A DNA stretch of 12,637 bases from Porticoccaceae bacterium (lineage in GTDB: Bacteria > Pseudomonadota > Gammaproteobacteria > Pseudomonadales > Porticoccaceae): assembly GCA_030590275.1 (NCBI GenBank), contig JAUUYV010000010.1, positions 1-12,637 on the forward strand, read 5' to 3'. The position numbers and the translations under genes were made by a program. The notes under the pieces are model-generated. The model made no database searches. It worked only from the letters and a program-made list of their open reading frames with translations, and was not told the origin of the DNA. Shown here one piece after another: positions 1 to 7,653 of the stretch (positions are counted from its first letter, which is position 1; each line of letters opens with the position of its first letter).

Positions 1-2966
1 CCAATATCATAGGCCCAGCCATCGCCGCCAATAATCCAGACTGATCGTTTGCAAAGGCTGTCTGCAACAGACTCCAGCATTCGTGCTTGCTCTTGGTCGA
101 CAGATTTTAACTGGTCCTTTAGCTCTACCACTCTCTGGCGCTGCTCGTGGATGCCGGCCTCGTCAGATTCATCGGCGTTTAATAAAGCCTCCACTAGCGC
201 CTTATCCAGGTCGTCTTTTAGTGCGGCCAGAAGTTCACCGGCAAATTCCCGCTGCTTATCGATAGCCAGCCGCATGCCCAGGCCAAACTCGGCGTTATCC
301 TCGAACAGGGAATTGTTCCAGGCGGGGCCTCTGCCCGCAGCATTTTTTGCCCAGGGGGTAGTTGGCAGGTTGCCCCCGTAAATGGATGAACAGCCGGTGG
401 CATTGGCAACCACCATTCGATCACCAAACAATTGCGAAGCCAGTTTGATATACGGCGTTTCACCGCAGCCCAAACAGGCTCCGGAAAACTCAAAGAGAGG
501 CTCCAGCAACATGGCGCCTTTCATAGTCTCAATTTTTGTCGAACGGCGATCATAATCCGGTAATTGCTTGAAAAATTCCCAGTTGGCTTTTTCTTCTGCG
601 AGTATTGGTGTTTGCGGCACCATGTTTATCGCCTTGTGGCTGACATTGGATTTATCCCGGATGGGGCATATGTCGACACACAGAGCGCAGCCGGTGCAAT
701 CCTCTGGCGCGACCTGGTAGCTGATGTGAAGCCCCTGGGGATAATCCTTACCCTTGATCTGATCATGTTGAAAGGTCGGCGGTGCTTTTTGCGCCAGTGC
801 TGCCGGAAACGCTTTGCTGCGGATAACGCTGTGAGGACAGACAAAAGCGCATTTGCCGCAATGTGTACAGAGGTCGTAATCGACCAGCGGTATCTCCTGG
901 GCCAGATTGCGCTTTTCAAAGGCGGCTGTGCCCACCGGATAACTGCCGTCGTCGGGCAGTAAACTGACCGGAATTAAATCTCCACGGCCGGCAATAATTT
1001 CTCCGGTGACCCGTTTGACAAAACCGGGAGCCCCCTCAGGAACTGGTAATTTTCTTACCCGCGTACTACTTACCTGATTATCGAAAGCCACCGTATAAAG
1101 CTGCTCCAGGGCAGCATCAATCGCCTGGAGGTTTTGCCTGATAATGGATTGGCCTTTGCGACCATAGGTATTCTCTACCGCCCGCTTGATGGCGGCTATT
1201 GCCTGCTCGGTGGGCAACAAATCGGATATTGCAAAAAAGCAGGCCTGCATGATGGTATTGATCCGTTTCCCCATTCCGTACTGAGCGGCGATCTTGTAGG
1301 CATCTACACAGAAAAAACTAATTTTTTTATCGATGATCTGCCGCTGCAGTTTGGCCGGTAAACTATCCCACACATCAGTTTTGGTGACACTTGAATTAAG
1401 CAGGAAAATAGCGCCTTCGGCCGCCATATCCAATATGTCATAACGCTCGAGAAACACTGCGTGGTGGCAGGCAATAAAATTGGCATCCCCATCGCCTATG
1501 AGGTAGCTGGACTGTATCGGCTGCTCACTGAAGCGCAGGTGCGATACAGTGATCGCCCCGGCTTTTTTGGAATCGTAGACAAAGTAGCCCTGAACATAAA
1601 AATCCCTGGCCTCGCCGATGATCTTAATAGAGTTTTTGTTGGCACTGACCGTGCCATCTGAGCCCAGTCCATAAAACAGGCATTGCATGGTTTTTTTATT
1701 GCAGGTAGTACGAAATTCTTTGTGCCAATCCAGGCTTCTGTGTTGTACATCATCGATTATGCCGACAGTGAAATGATTTTTTACCTCTGGTTTGCTTAGT
1801 TCCTCAAACACTCCCTTGATCATTGCTGGATTGAACTCCTTGGAACCCAGCCCAAAGCGTCCGCCCACCACCCGCGGCATCTGTGCAAAGCGAGGTGTAG
1901 CGCTCATCTGATTTTCAGCCAGTGCGGCCAACACGTCCTTGTATAGCGGCTCGCCATGGGCGCCGGGTTCCTTAGTCCGGTCCAGAACCGCGATGGTTTT
2001 GACCGTCGGCGGCAGGGTATCCAACAGATATTCCACTGCAAGAGGTCTAAATAGACGCACTTTTACCAGACCAACTTTTTCTCCCTGCGCGTTCAGGTGG
2101 TTGACGGTTTCCTCGACAGCCTCAGCGCCCGAACCCATCAACACAATGATGCGCTCTGCATTTTCTGCACCCGCATAGTCAAATAGTTGATACTTTCTGC
2201 CGGTCAGGCGCGCAAACCTGTCCATGGTGTTTTGTACTATCCCGGGGAAAGCGTCGTAATAGGGATTCACCGTTTCTCGAGCCTGAAAAAACACGTCCGG
2301 GTTTTGAGATGTGCCTCTGATAATGGGTCGGTCCGGGGATAGTGCACGTTGGCGAAATCGGTGCAGGTCGGCCTGGTCTATCAAACTTTTGATGACGTCG
2401 TCACCAAAGGCTGTGATTTTGCTTATCTCGTGGGAGGTACGAAAGCCATCAAAGAAATGTACCAGCGGAACAGAACCTTTCAGCGTTGCAGCCTGGGCTA
2501 TGAGACTAAAATCCAGCGCTTCCTGTACCGAGTTGGAAGCGAGCAGGGCAAATCCGGTGGCACGAACAGCCATCACATCGCTATGATCCCCAAAAATGGA
2601 CAGTGCCTGCGCCGCAACGGATCGGGAGGCTACGTGAAATACAGTGGGGCTTAACTCACCAGCAATTTTGTACATGCTGGGGATCATTAACAGCAAGCCC
2701 CGGGATGCAGTAAAGGTGGTCGTCAGTGCGCCTGCCTGCAATGAGCCATGCACCGCAGCCGCAGCACCGCCTTCGCTTTGCAGCTCAACAATGCGCGGCA
2801 CTGCACCCCATATATTCTTTTTGCCCTGCGAAGACCATAAATCAGCCGCTTCTCCCATCGGTGAAGCGGGTGTGATCGGGTAAATAGCAATGACCTCATT
2901 GGTTTTGTGTGCCACGTAAGCACAGGCTTCGTTAGCATCAACAATCAGGTGGAGTGGAGAACCCAT
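1..2966 (-). CDS. nifJ: Pyruvate:ferredoxin (flavodoxin) oxidoreductase, C-terminus beyond window edge
   Basis: Catalyses CoA-dependent oxidative decarboxylation of pyruvate to acetyl-CoA and CO2 with electrons passed to ferredoxin or flavodoxin; cytoplasmic. Translating the minus strand from ATG at 2966 gives 988 residues without a stop; family length is about 1,170-1,230, so roughly 190 residues lie off the left edge. Visible in order: pyruvate-binding YPITPASPMGE (29-39), Thr32, Glu65 and Arg115 matching the catalytic Thr, TPP-contacting Glu and substrate Arg of the Desulfovibrio africanus enzyme; an EKR-type segment near 400-410 (GIIDDV); two ferredoxin-type [4Fe-4S] motifs with Cys700/703/706/710 and Cys757/760/763/767; proximal-cluster Cys831, Cys834, Cys859 (the fourth Cys would be off-window); and the TPP-pyrophosphate motif GDGWAYDI at the extreme edge. 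The start is supported by AAAGAGG 7 nt upstream. All catalytic residues in view are present, so it looks functional. Such enzymes are usually oxygen-sensitive. No nif or anaerobic partner gene is in view. Confidence 0.96.
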   Translation of the reverse strand, partial: MGSPLHLIVDANEACAYVAHKTNEVIAIYPITPASPMGEAADLWSSQGKKNIWGAVPRIVELQSEGGAAAAVHGSLQAGALTTTFTASRGLLLMIPSMYKIAGELSPTVFHVASRSVAAQALSIFGDHSDVMAVRATGFALLASNSVQEALDFSLIAQAATLKGSVPLVHFFDGFRTSHEISKITAFGDDVIKSLIDQADLHRFRQRALSPDRPIIRGTSQNPDVFFQARETVNPYYDAFPGIVQNTMDRFARLTGRKYQLFDYAGAENAERIIVLMGSGAEAVEETVNHLNAQGEKVGLVKVRLFRPLAVEYLLDTLPPTVKTIAVLDRTKEPGAHGEPLYKDVLAALAENQMSATPRFAQMPRVVGGRFGLGSKEFNPAMIKGVFEELSKPEVKNHFTVGIIDDVQHRSLDWHKEFRTTCNKKTMQCLFYGLGSDGTVSANKNSIKIIGEARDFYVQGYFVYDSKKAGAITVSHLRFSEQPIQSSYLIGDGDANFIACHHAVFLERYDILDMAAEGAIFLLNSSVTKTDVWDSLPAKLQRQIIDKKISFFCVDAYKIAAQYGMGKRINTIMQACFFAISDLLPTEQAIAAIKRAVENTYGRKGQSIIRQNLQAIDAALEQLYTVAFDNQVSSTRVRKLPVPEGAPGFVKRVTGEIIAGRGDLIPVSLLPDDGSYPVGTAAFEKRNLAQEIPLVDYDLCTHCGKCAFVCPHSVIRSKAFPAALAQKAPPTFQHDQIKGKDYPQGLHISYQVAPEDCTGCALCVDICPIRDKSNVSHKAINMVPQTPILAEEKANWEFFKQLPDYDRRSTKIETMKGAMLLEPLFEFSGACLGCGETPYIKLASQLFGDRMVVANATGCSSIYGGNLPTTPWAKNAAGRGPAWNNSLFEDNAEFGLGMRLAIDKQREFAGELLAALKDDLDKALVEALLNADESDEAGIHEQRQRVVELKDQLKSVDQEQARMLESVADSLCKRSVWIIGGDGWAYDI

Positions 2967-2973
2967 GGCGTGG

Positions 2974-2980
2974 CCTCTTT
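2974..2980 (-). promoter_or_regulatory. Ribosome binding site of nifJ
   Basis: The minus strand reads AAAGAGG, separated by 7 nt from the ATG at 2966. It fixes the start of the oxidoreductase, which also matches the usual N-terminus of the family. Confidence 0.7.
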
Positions 2981-3210
2981 ATGGTAAGTCGCTGACTAAA
3001 CCGTTATTAAATGATGCCGTTGTCATTATTACCTTGATAAGGCTTAACCTTAGTTCATTGATGACCACGCTAGCTATTGAGCCCAAACAAGTCAAAACAA
3101 AAATGATCTAAACTCACAGTGCTTAAACAAGTCTAGTATTTTCTGTCGAGGTAAAGTAGGTTTCCGTTTAACTGCTAGCTTATGCGGCAGCGGTTTTAGC
3201 GACGTCAACA

Positions 3211-3227
3211 CGCAGCTTAAACCTGCG
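3211..3227 (+). promoter_or_regulatory. Small hairpin in the leader of the three-gene operon
   Basis: Arms CGCAG and CTGCG with a 7-nt loop lie about 36 nt before the GTG start of the first operon gene. Position in the leader would suit a structural or regulatory role, but the 5-bp stem is short and could be chance. Confidence 0.25.
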
Positions 3228-3262
3228 CTGACCAAAAATTAGTTTCCCACACTTAACTTGAC

Positions 3263-4069
3263 GTGGAATATCGCACGATGACTGAAAACGGAGATCTGTG
3301 GATAGAGCATGAAGGTGAGGGACCTGTTTTCGCCACGGCCGTTCACGCCGGTCACACAGTTCGCCGTGAGTTGCTGCCAATTCTTGCGCTGGACGAAATA
3401 GAGCGATCGAGAGAGGAAGATCCTTACACGGACTACTGGGCCAAAGTAGCGCCTAGCTGGCTGGTGCCAAGGCGATCCCGCTTTGAAGTAGATCTCAATC
3501 GGCCTCGCGACGAAGCTGTTTATTTAAGCCCGGAGGTCGCCTGGGGGCTCAACGTGTGGAAACAGCCGCCGGAAGCTGTGATGGTGGAAAAAAGCATTGC
3601 AGAATATGATGCGTTTTACGCTGAGCTTGGGACGTTATTGCAGCATATCGCCCGACATCATCGTCACTTTGTTATCCTCGATTTACACGCTTATAACTAC
3701 CGCCGTCGTGGAAGTAATCAGACTCCGGCCGACCCGGGCTTGAATCCCGATATAAATATCGGTACTGGATCGATGGATCGCGAGCGTTGGGGTTCCCTGG
3801 TCGACAGGTTCATGCAGGATCTGGCGGGATTTGATTTTTTTGGCCGGCACCTTGATGTGCGAGAAAACGTCAAATTCAAAGGGCGGCAACTGGCGCAGTG
3901 GATTCACAGTCAGTTTCCTGAATCCGCCTGTGTGCTCTCTGTGGAGTTCAAGAAATTTTACATGGATGAATGGACCGGTGTTGGCGAGGTCGAGCAAATT
4001 CAGGCGGTCCGGGACGCCTTACACTCGACTATGTCGGGAATCCTGACAGAATTGCAGCGAGTTCCATGA
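3263..4069 (+). CDS. N-formylglutamate amidohydrolase-like zinc hydrolase
   Basis: Resembles the N-formylglutamate amidohydrolase (FGase) family, zinc enzymes related to M14 carboxypeptidases that hydrolyse amide bonds of N-acylated acidic amino acids. The 268 residues keep the family pattern: VHAGH (His28, His31), EEDPYTD near 51-57, substrate-binding VDLNRP (Asp77, Asn79, Arg80), LDLHAYNYR (Asp140, His142), NPDINIGTGS near 161-170, and a conserved acidic residue in VEFKKFYMDE (Glu228). The start is uncertain: GTG at 3263 is used here, ATG at 3278 would remove five residues, and an in-frame TAA at 3254 rules out anything longer. Neither start has a strong Shine-Dalgarno. Its stop overlaps the next ATG (ATGA at 4066-4069), implying translational coupling. 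No histidine-degradation gene is nearby, so the classical hut role is unlikely; the true substrate is unknown and probably linked to its operon partners. Confidence 0.85.
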   Translation: MEYRTMTENGDLWIEHEGEGPVFATAVHAGHTVRRELLPILALDEIERSREEDPYTDYWAKVAPSWLVPRRSRFEVDLNRPRDEAVYLSPEVAWGLNVWKQPPEAVMVEKSIAEYDAFYAELGTLLQHIARHHRHFVILDLHAYNYRRRGSNQTPADPGLNPDINIGTGSMDRERWGSLVDRFMQDLAGFDFFGRHLDVRENVKFKGRQLAQWIHSQFPESACVLSVEFKKFYMDEWTGVGEVEQIQAVRDALHSTMSGILTELQRVP

Positions 4070-5940
4070 ATCAGTCGCAGATAACAGACACACTGATCGA
4101 AGACATTACTGAGGCCATTGCCTCAAACAAACCGATCAGAAAAAAACTGCCTGGTGGCGGTCGCCTCCATATTGATCGGCAGCTGCCTTTTCTTTGTGTG
4201 TTTCGGAAACCATCCAGCGAATTGGAGACCGCCGCCGAGCGCCTGCTTTTGGGCAGCCCATCCTACCTGTTAGTAAATGGAGACCCCGAAAAACTTGCAG
4301 ACACCAACAAGCTACTGGTGGCAATCCTCCGTACTCTGAGCAAATGTTTTGACCAGTTTTGTTTGTTGGAGCTTTGGTCTGCCCAGCCCGATACAGACGA
4401 TCCCCTGCAGCCGGGTTTTGAAATCGTGGCGTCATCCAGGCAGACACCAAACCGTTATCTGGAGGAGTTGGAAAATGCGCTACTTCATGTTTGTGTCGAG
4501 AGCCTGCATGCCACAATCGAAGTGAACTACCAGCTAGAAATTGCCCCTCCTGGGCTGGCACCGCTGCTAGATAGCGAGCAGATGATTTCGTTAAACTGTA
4601 TCCCCGTGGGTCTCGCGGTAAAGCCGATATACCTGGATGCCGACACTAATGAACTTTTGCCATTCCAGCTGGACGGACTGCATCGCGAACTAAACCGCGC
4701 GCTGAAACGGGGTTTTTTCGCCTTTATTCATCATCACACCCGAGAGCGACCTCGACACTTTCATGAGCTTGGACGCAGGACGATGACCCAGGCGGTGTGG
4801 GAAACGGATCGACAACTGGCCGAGATCAGTGATAGTTTCGACTTGTTGTTATATGTCTCACCGGTTAACAGTACCGCGGCCTGGCAAGAATTTAAAAAAC
4901 ACAGCTTTGAGTATGAGGTTCCGTTTCTCTACCGAGCGCGAAATGTAAATCCGTCCTTGCTCAAGCGAGCGCTGTTCCAGATTCCCATTGAGGAGATCGA
5001 AGACCCCACTCTGGCACATATATTTGCTGAAAAACGCAACGAACTAGATCGTCAAATTACCCTGGTGGCTGATCGTAACACTAGTCGCTTTTTATTGGGC
5101 AGTCGCCAGATTTATGGTGATGTGGAAGCAGAGCTGCTTGAACAGGCCACGTTGCTACTCGAAACCATTCCCCCATCAGAGCCGGCTCTGGAGGGTGACT
5201 ACCTCAATCCAGAACAGATTGCCGAATCAGCACGTAAAGAACTGGATAAATATCGCCAGCAGGACCCGACATTGAGCTCAACGGTCACGGTGCGGCCCGA
5301 TGTCCCGGGCATACTGGTTGCTCATGGCAATCTACTCATTGGTGAAGATGCCAATGTCCACGTGTCCCGGCTCAATGCGCTGATTAACCACGAAGTAGGT
5401 ACGCATATCGTTACCCATCACAATGGCAAGCAGCAAGCCTTTCGCGAGCTCTATGTCGGAATGGCGGGCTATGAAGCACTACAGGAAGGCCTGGCAGTAT
5501 TGTCGGAATATCTGGTCGGTGAACTGCAAGCCAGTCGCCTACGACTGTTGGCGGGTCGAGTGCTGGCAGTGCATCTTATTACGTCTGGTGCCAATTTTAT
5601 CGATTGCTTTCGGACCCTTCATATAGAACAGGGCTTTCAGCCTCATACGGCATTTAACATTAGTATGCGAGTGTTTCGGGGTGGTGGCTACACCAAAGAC
5701 CTGGTTTATCTACGTGGCCTCGGTCAACTATTACAGAAACTGGCTGATGGATACCCCGTCGAGTCTCTCTACCTTGGTAAAATATCTCATCAAAACCTCG
5801 ATTTTGTTGAAGAACTGCAATGGCGAAAGATAATAAAACCGCCTGTCTTGAAACCTGCTTACCTGGATAGTAAGGAAGCGCAGCCGCGACTGAAGGCCTT
5901 GAGACGTGGTCTTTCTGTTACTGATCTGATTAAGGGGTAA
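4066..5940 (+). CDS. DUF1704 / QEGLA-motif metallopeptidase (MATCAP-like)
   Basis: A 624-residue member of the DUF1704 family (TIGR02421, often labelled 'flavohemoglobin expression-modulating QEGLA motif protein'). Human members of this family (MATCAP) are zinc carboxypeptidases that remove the C-terminal tyrosine of alpha-tubulin. The active-site signature is intact: HEVGTH with His442, Glu443 and His447, an HExxxH variant rather than HExxH, followed by the QEGLA motif (473-477) whose Glu474 is the likely third zinc ligand. The conserved part runs from about residue 210 (GLAVKPIYLD) to 600; the first 200 residues look family-specific. No signal peptide or membrane segment, so it is probably cytoplasmic. 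The frame is open upstream to 3970, but that start would overlap the hydrolase gene by 100 bp; the ATG at 4066 in the ATGA overlap is preferred. Peptidase activity is inferred from the family; the bacterial substrate is unknown. Confidence 0.88.
   Translation: MNQSQITDTLIEDITEAIASNKPIRKKLPGGGRLHIDRQLPFLCVFRKPSSELETAAERLLLGSPSYLLVNGDPEKLADTNKLLVAILRTLSKCFDQFCLLELWSAQPDTDDPLQPGFEIVASSRQTPNRYLEELENALLHVCVESLHATIEVNYQLEIAPPGLAPLLDSEQMISLNCIPVGLAVKPIYLDADTNELLPFQLDGLHRELNRALKRGFFAFIHHHTRERPRHFHELGRRTMTQAVWETDRQLAEISDSFDLLLYVSPVNSTAAWQEFKKHSFEYEVPFLYRARNVNPSLLKRALFQIPIEEIEDPTLAHIFAEKRNELDRQITLVADRNTSRFLLGSRQIYGDVEAELLEQATLLLETIPPSEPALEGDYLNPEQIAESARKELDKYRQQDPTLSSTVTVRPDVPGILVAHGNLLIGEDANVHVSRLNALINHEVGTHIVTHHNGKQQAFRELYVGMAGYEALQEGLAVLSEYLVGELQASRLRLLAGRVLAVHLITSGANFIDCFRTLHIEQGFQPHTAFNISMRVFRGGGYTKDLVYLRGLGQLLQKLADGYPVESLYLGKISHQNLDFVEELQWRKIIKPPVLKPAYLDSKEAQPRLKALRRGLSVTDLIKG
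5931..5937 (+). promoter_or_regulatory. Ribosome binding site of the ATP-grasp gene
   Basis: TAAGGGG sits inside the last codons of the DUF1704 gene, 7 nt before the ATG at 5945. It supports that start and tight coupling of the two genes. Confidence 0.7.
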
Positions 5941-5944
5941 AGCG

Positions 5945-6961
5945 ATGAGAATAGGTTTTGTTGTTAATGATATAGCCACGGAATACGGCGGCTATACAAC
6001 CACTACCCTGGCCAGAGCAGCCTGTCGGCTGGGTCACGAAAGTTATCACATGGGTGTTGGGGATTTCTCGCTTAGGCCGGATGATAAACCCCATGCACTG
6101 GTCCGTACCGTACCCTCGCGTGACTATAAAACGGGAGATGATTTTCTAAATGAACTCAGAGCCAAACAAAACCCATCTCAACGTATTTGCCTCGAAGATC
6201 TGGACATTTTACTGCTGCGTAACGATGCTAATGAAGATGCACTGGAGCGGCCCTGGGCGCGTATGGCGGGTATCAACTTTGGCTTTCTAGCCGAGCGCGC
6301 TGGTGTGCTGGTACTCAATAAACCTGAAACCCTGGCTCGTTCGCTGACCAAACTGTATCTACAATATTTCCCGGCGACGATCAGACCCGGAACCCTGATT
6401 ACTCGTAATCAGGAAGAGGCCAGGGATTACATTAAAGCCCTGGATAACCATGCCGTGCTCAAACCTCTGTTTGGTTCTGGCGGCAGGAATGTCTTTCTAG
6501 TGCGACCCAGCGATCGACCCAATCTTCACCAGATGATGGATGTTATCTGCCGCGAAGAAGGCTACATGATTGTTCAGGAGTACTTGCCGGAAGCGGTCAA
6601 GGGCGACACCCGGCTATTCATGGTAGACGGGCAACCATTAGAAATGGATGGGGAAATTGCCGCCCTTCAGCGAACGCCTAACGTTAAGATTGGTGATATG
6701 CGTAGCAATATGACTGCCGGAGGTACTTCCCATAAGGCGCAAATGACCGAACAAATGCAGACTATTGCAGAAATAGTGGGCCCCAAGCTAAAAGAGGACG
6801 GTGTCTTCCTTGCTGGTCTTGATATTGTTGGCGACAAGGTTATGGAGATTAATATCTTGAGTCCGGGTGGCTTTGTTAGTGCAGAACGTTTTGGAGGCGT
6901 AGCTTTTAGTGAAAAGGTTATTCGCTTACTGGAGCAAAAAGTAAGAGATAAGAGAGCATAG
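5945..6961 (+). CDS. Glutathione-synthetase-like ATP-grasp ligase
   Basis: A 338-residue ATP-grasp protein closest in layout to bacterial glutathione synthetase (GshB) and RimK-type ligases, which join a carboxylate to an amine through an acyl-phosphate using ATP. An N-terminal Rossmann-like domain starts at MRIGFVVN. The ATP-binding lysine is Lys173 in VLKPLFGSGGRN (171-182), with a glycine loop at 177-180. VQEYLPE (210-216) marks the hinge strand and GDTRLFMVDG (220-229) follows. GDMRSNMTAGG (250-260) is the loop near the acceptor site. Metal ligands Asp293, Glu301 and Asn303 have the same spacing as the GshB triad. It is the last gene of the operon, 4 bp after the DUF1704 peptidase. No gshA (glutamate-cysteine ligase) is nearby and the partners are peptidases, so I do not call it gshB; a dedicated amino-acid ligase for an unknown acceptor is more likely. 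Activity is inferred. Confidence 0.88.
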   Translation: MRIGFVVNDIATEYGGYTTTTLARAACRLGHESYHMGVGDFSLRPDDKPHALVRTVPSRDYKTGDDFLNELRAKQNPSQRICLEDLDILLLRNDANEDALERPWARMAGINFGFLAERAGVLVLNKPETLARSLTKLYLQYFPATIRPGTLITRNQEEARDYIKALDNHAVLKPLFGSGGRNVFLVRPSDRPNLHQMMDVICREEGYMIVQEYLPEAVKGDTRLFMVDGQPLEMDGEIAALQRTPNVKIGDMRSNMTAGGTSHKAQMTEQMQTIAEIVGPKLKEDGVFLAGLDIVGDKVMEINILSPGGFVSAERFGGVAFSEKVIRLLEQKVRDKRA

Positions 6962-7042
6962 AGTTTTTCTTTAGCTTGATGTTTGTCAATTATATTAGTC
7001 AGGATAAAGGCTTACTATTGCTGATAGTTTTAGATCATTACT

Positions 7043-7071
7043 TTGACAAGATTGATCAGCTACCTTACTTT
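7043..7071 (+). promoter_or_regulatory. Candidate sigma70 promoter for the DUF1269 gene
   Basis: A perfect -35 box TTGACA (7043-7048) is followed after 17 bp by a poor -10, TACTTT (7066-7071). This would give a leader of about 57 nt before the ATG at 7135. The 173-bp gap after the operon fits a separate transcription unit. The weak -10 keeps confidence modest. Confidence 0.4.
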
Positions 7072-7134
7072 ACTCTTTCGGATGCTTGTCTCATTCAAGC
7101 TCACAATCTAGTTTAAGCAAAGAGAGTCATAATT

Positions 7135-7653
7135 ATGAAAAGAGTTTATTTTCTCCTGCCTGATATTGAGTCAGCAAAGAATATTACTGATGAGTTGGTT
7201 AACGGTGGAACGCTAGAGAAAAATATTCATTTGATTGCAAACGATAGCACTTCGCTGGAGGACTTGCCTGAGGCGACCCTGTTGCAGAAAAGTGATTTTG
7301 TCCCTGCTGTCGAACGTGGTATCGCCATTGGTGGTGCGACTGGGCTGGTAGCTGGGCTTATCGGTATTAGTATTCCCGGTTTTGGGGCGGTAATAGGTGG
7401 CGGTCTGCTCATTGCCACTACCCTGGCTGGTGCAGGCGTCGGCACATTACTGGGTAGTATGGTAGCGCTGGATATCCCAAATTCGCGCCACAAGGCTTTT
7501 CAGGAAGCCATTGAAAATGGCGAAATTCTAATGTTGGTCGATACTTCAAAGGAGCAAGTGGGTAAAGTCACAGAGTCGATTCTCCGCCATCATTCGGAAG
7601 CTGAGCTGGAAAATATAGAAGCGAAAAGCCCTTTGGTGCCACCGGGATATTAA
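7135..7653 (+). CDS. DUF1269-family membrane-associated protein
   Basis: A 172-residue protein of the DUF1269 type, common in Pseudomonas-like bacteria, with no established function. Residues 1-60 form a soluble beta-alpha domain (starting MKRVYFLLPD, with LEDLPEATLLQKSDF at 41-55). Residues about 62-112 are a glycine-rich hydrophobic stretch (GIAIGGATGLVAGLIG onward) that can form two closely packed membrane helices of the glycine-zipper kind. Residues 113-172 return to a soluble, acidic tail (VDTSKEQVGKVTESILRHH). The ATG is preceded by AGAGAG. It is flanked by gaps of 173 and 121 bp, so it is probably transcribed alone. Related proteins are sometimes described as stress-associated; nothing here shows that directly. 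Confidence 0.8.
   Translation: MKRVYFLLPDIESAKNITDELVNGGTLEKNIHLIANDSTSLEDLPEATLLQKSDFVPAVERGIAIGGATGLVAGLIGISIPGFGAVIGGGLLIATTLAGAGVGTLLGSMVALDIPNSRHKAFQEAIENGEILMLVDTSKEQVGKVTESILRHHSEAELENIEAKSPLVPPGY

Larger units (their letters stand above)
2967..3262. other. Divergent intergenic region between nifJ and the hydrolase-peptidase-ligase operon
   Basis: About 300 bp of non-coding DNA between two divergent transcripts, so promoters for both should lie here. I cannot pick a convincing -35/-10 pair for either. Two small inverted repeats are visible: TAAGG-CTTAA-CCTTA at 3038-3052, and CGCAG-CTTAAAC-CTGCG at 3211-3227 in the leader of the plus-strand operon. Neither is followed by a T-run, so they are not simple terminators. 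The short open frames here have no recognisable product. Confidence 0.5.
3263..6961 (+). other. Putative operon: FGase-like hydrolase, DUF1704 metallopeptidase, ATP-grasp ligase
   Basis: Three genes read in the same direction with a 4-bp overlap (4066-4069) and a 4-bp gap (5941-5944), so they are almost certainly co-transcribed and co-translated. Two predicted zinc hydrolases acting on amide or peptide bonds are joined to a predicted carboxylate-amine ligase. That is the make-up expected for building and trimming an amino-acid or peptide conjugate. The physiological substrate cannot be read from the sequence. See the findings for the proposed cycle. Confidence 0.8.

Noticed and set aside
49..2944. 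Many short open frames on both strands within 1-2966 (for example 564-962 plus, 2311-2586 plus, 626-919 minus).
   Set aside because: They lie across a single 988-codon minus-strand frame that encodes a clear pyruvate:ferredoxin oxidoreductase and have no recognisable products of their own.
3970..4065. 32-residue N-terminal extension of the DUF1704 protein from the start at 3970.
   Set aside because: It would overlap the upstream hydrolase gene by 100 bp and its sequence is unlike the family; the ATGA overlap at 4066 is the natural start.
5945..6961. Naming the ATP-grasp gene gshB.
   Set aside because: Motifs are shared by several ligases of the superfamily and the operon context does not fit glutathione synthesis.
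7021..7062. Inverted repeat GCTGAT/ATCAGC downstream of the operon as a terminator.
   Set aside because: The loop is nearly 30 nt, the stem only 6 bp, and no T-run follows.
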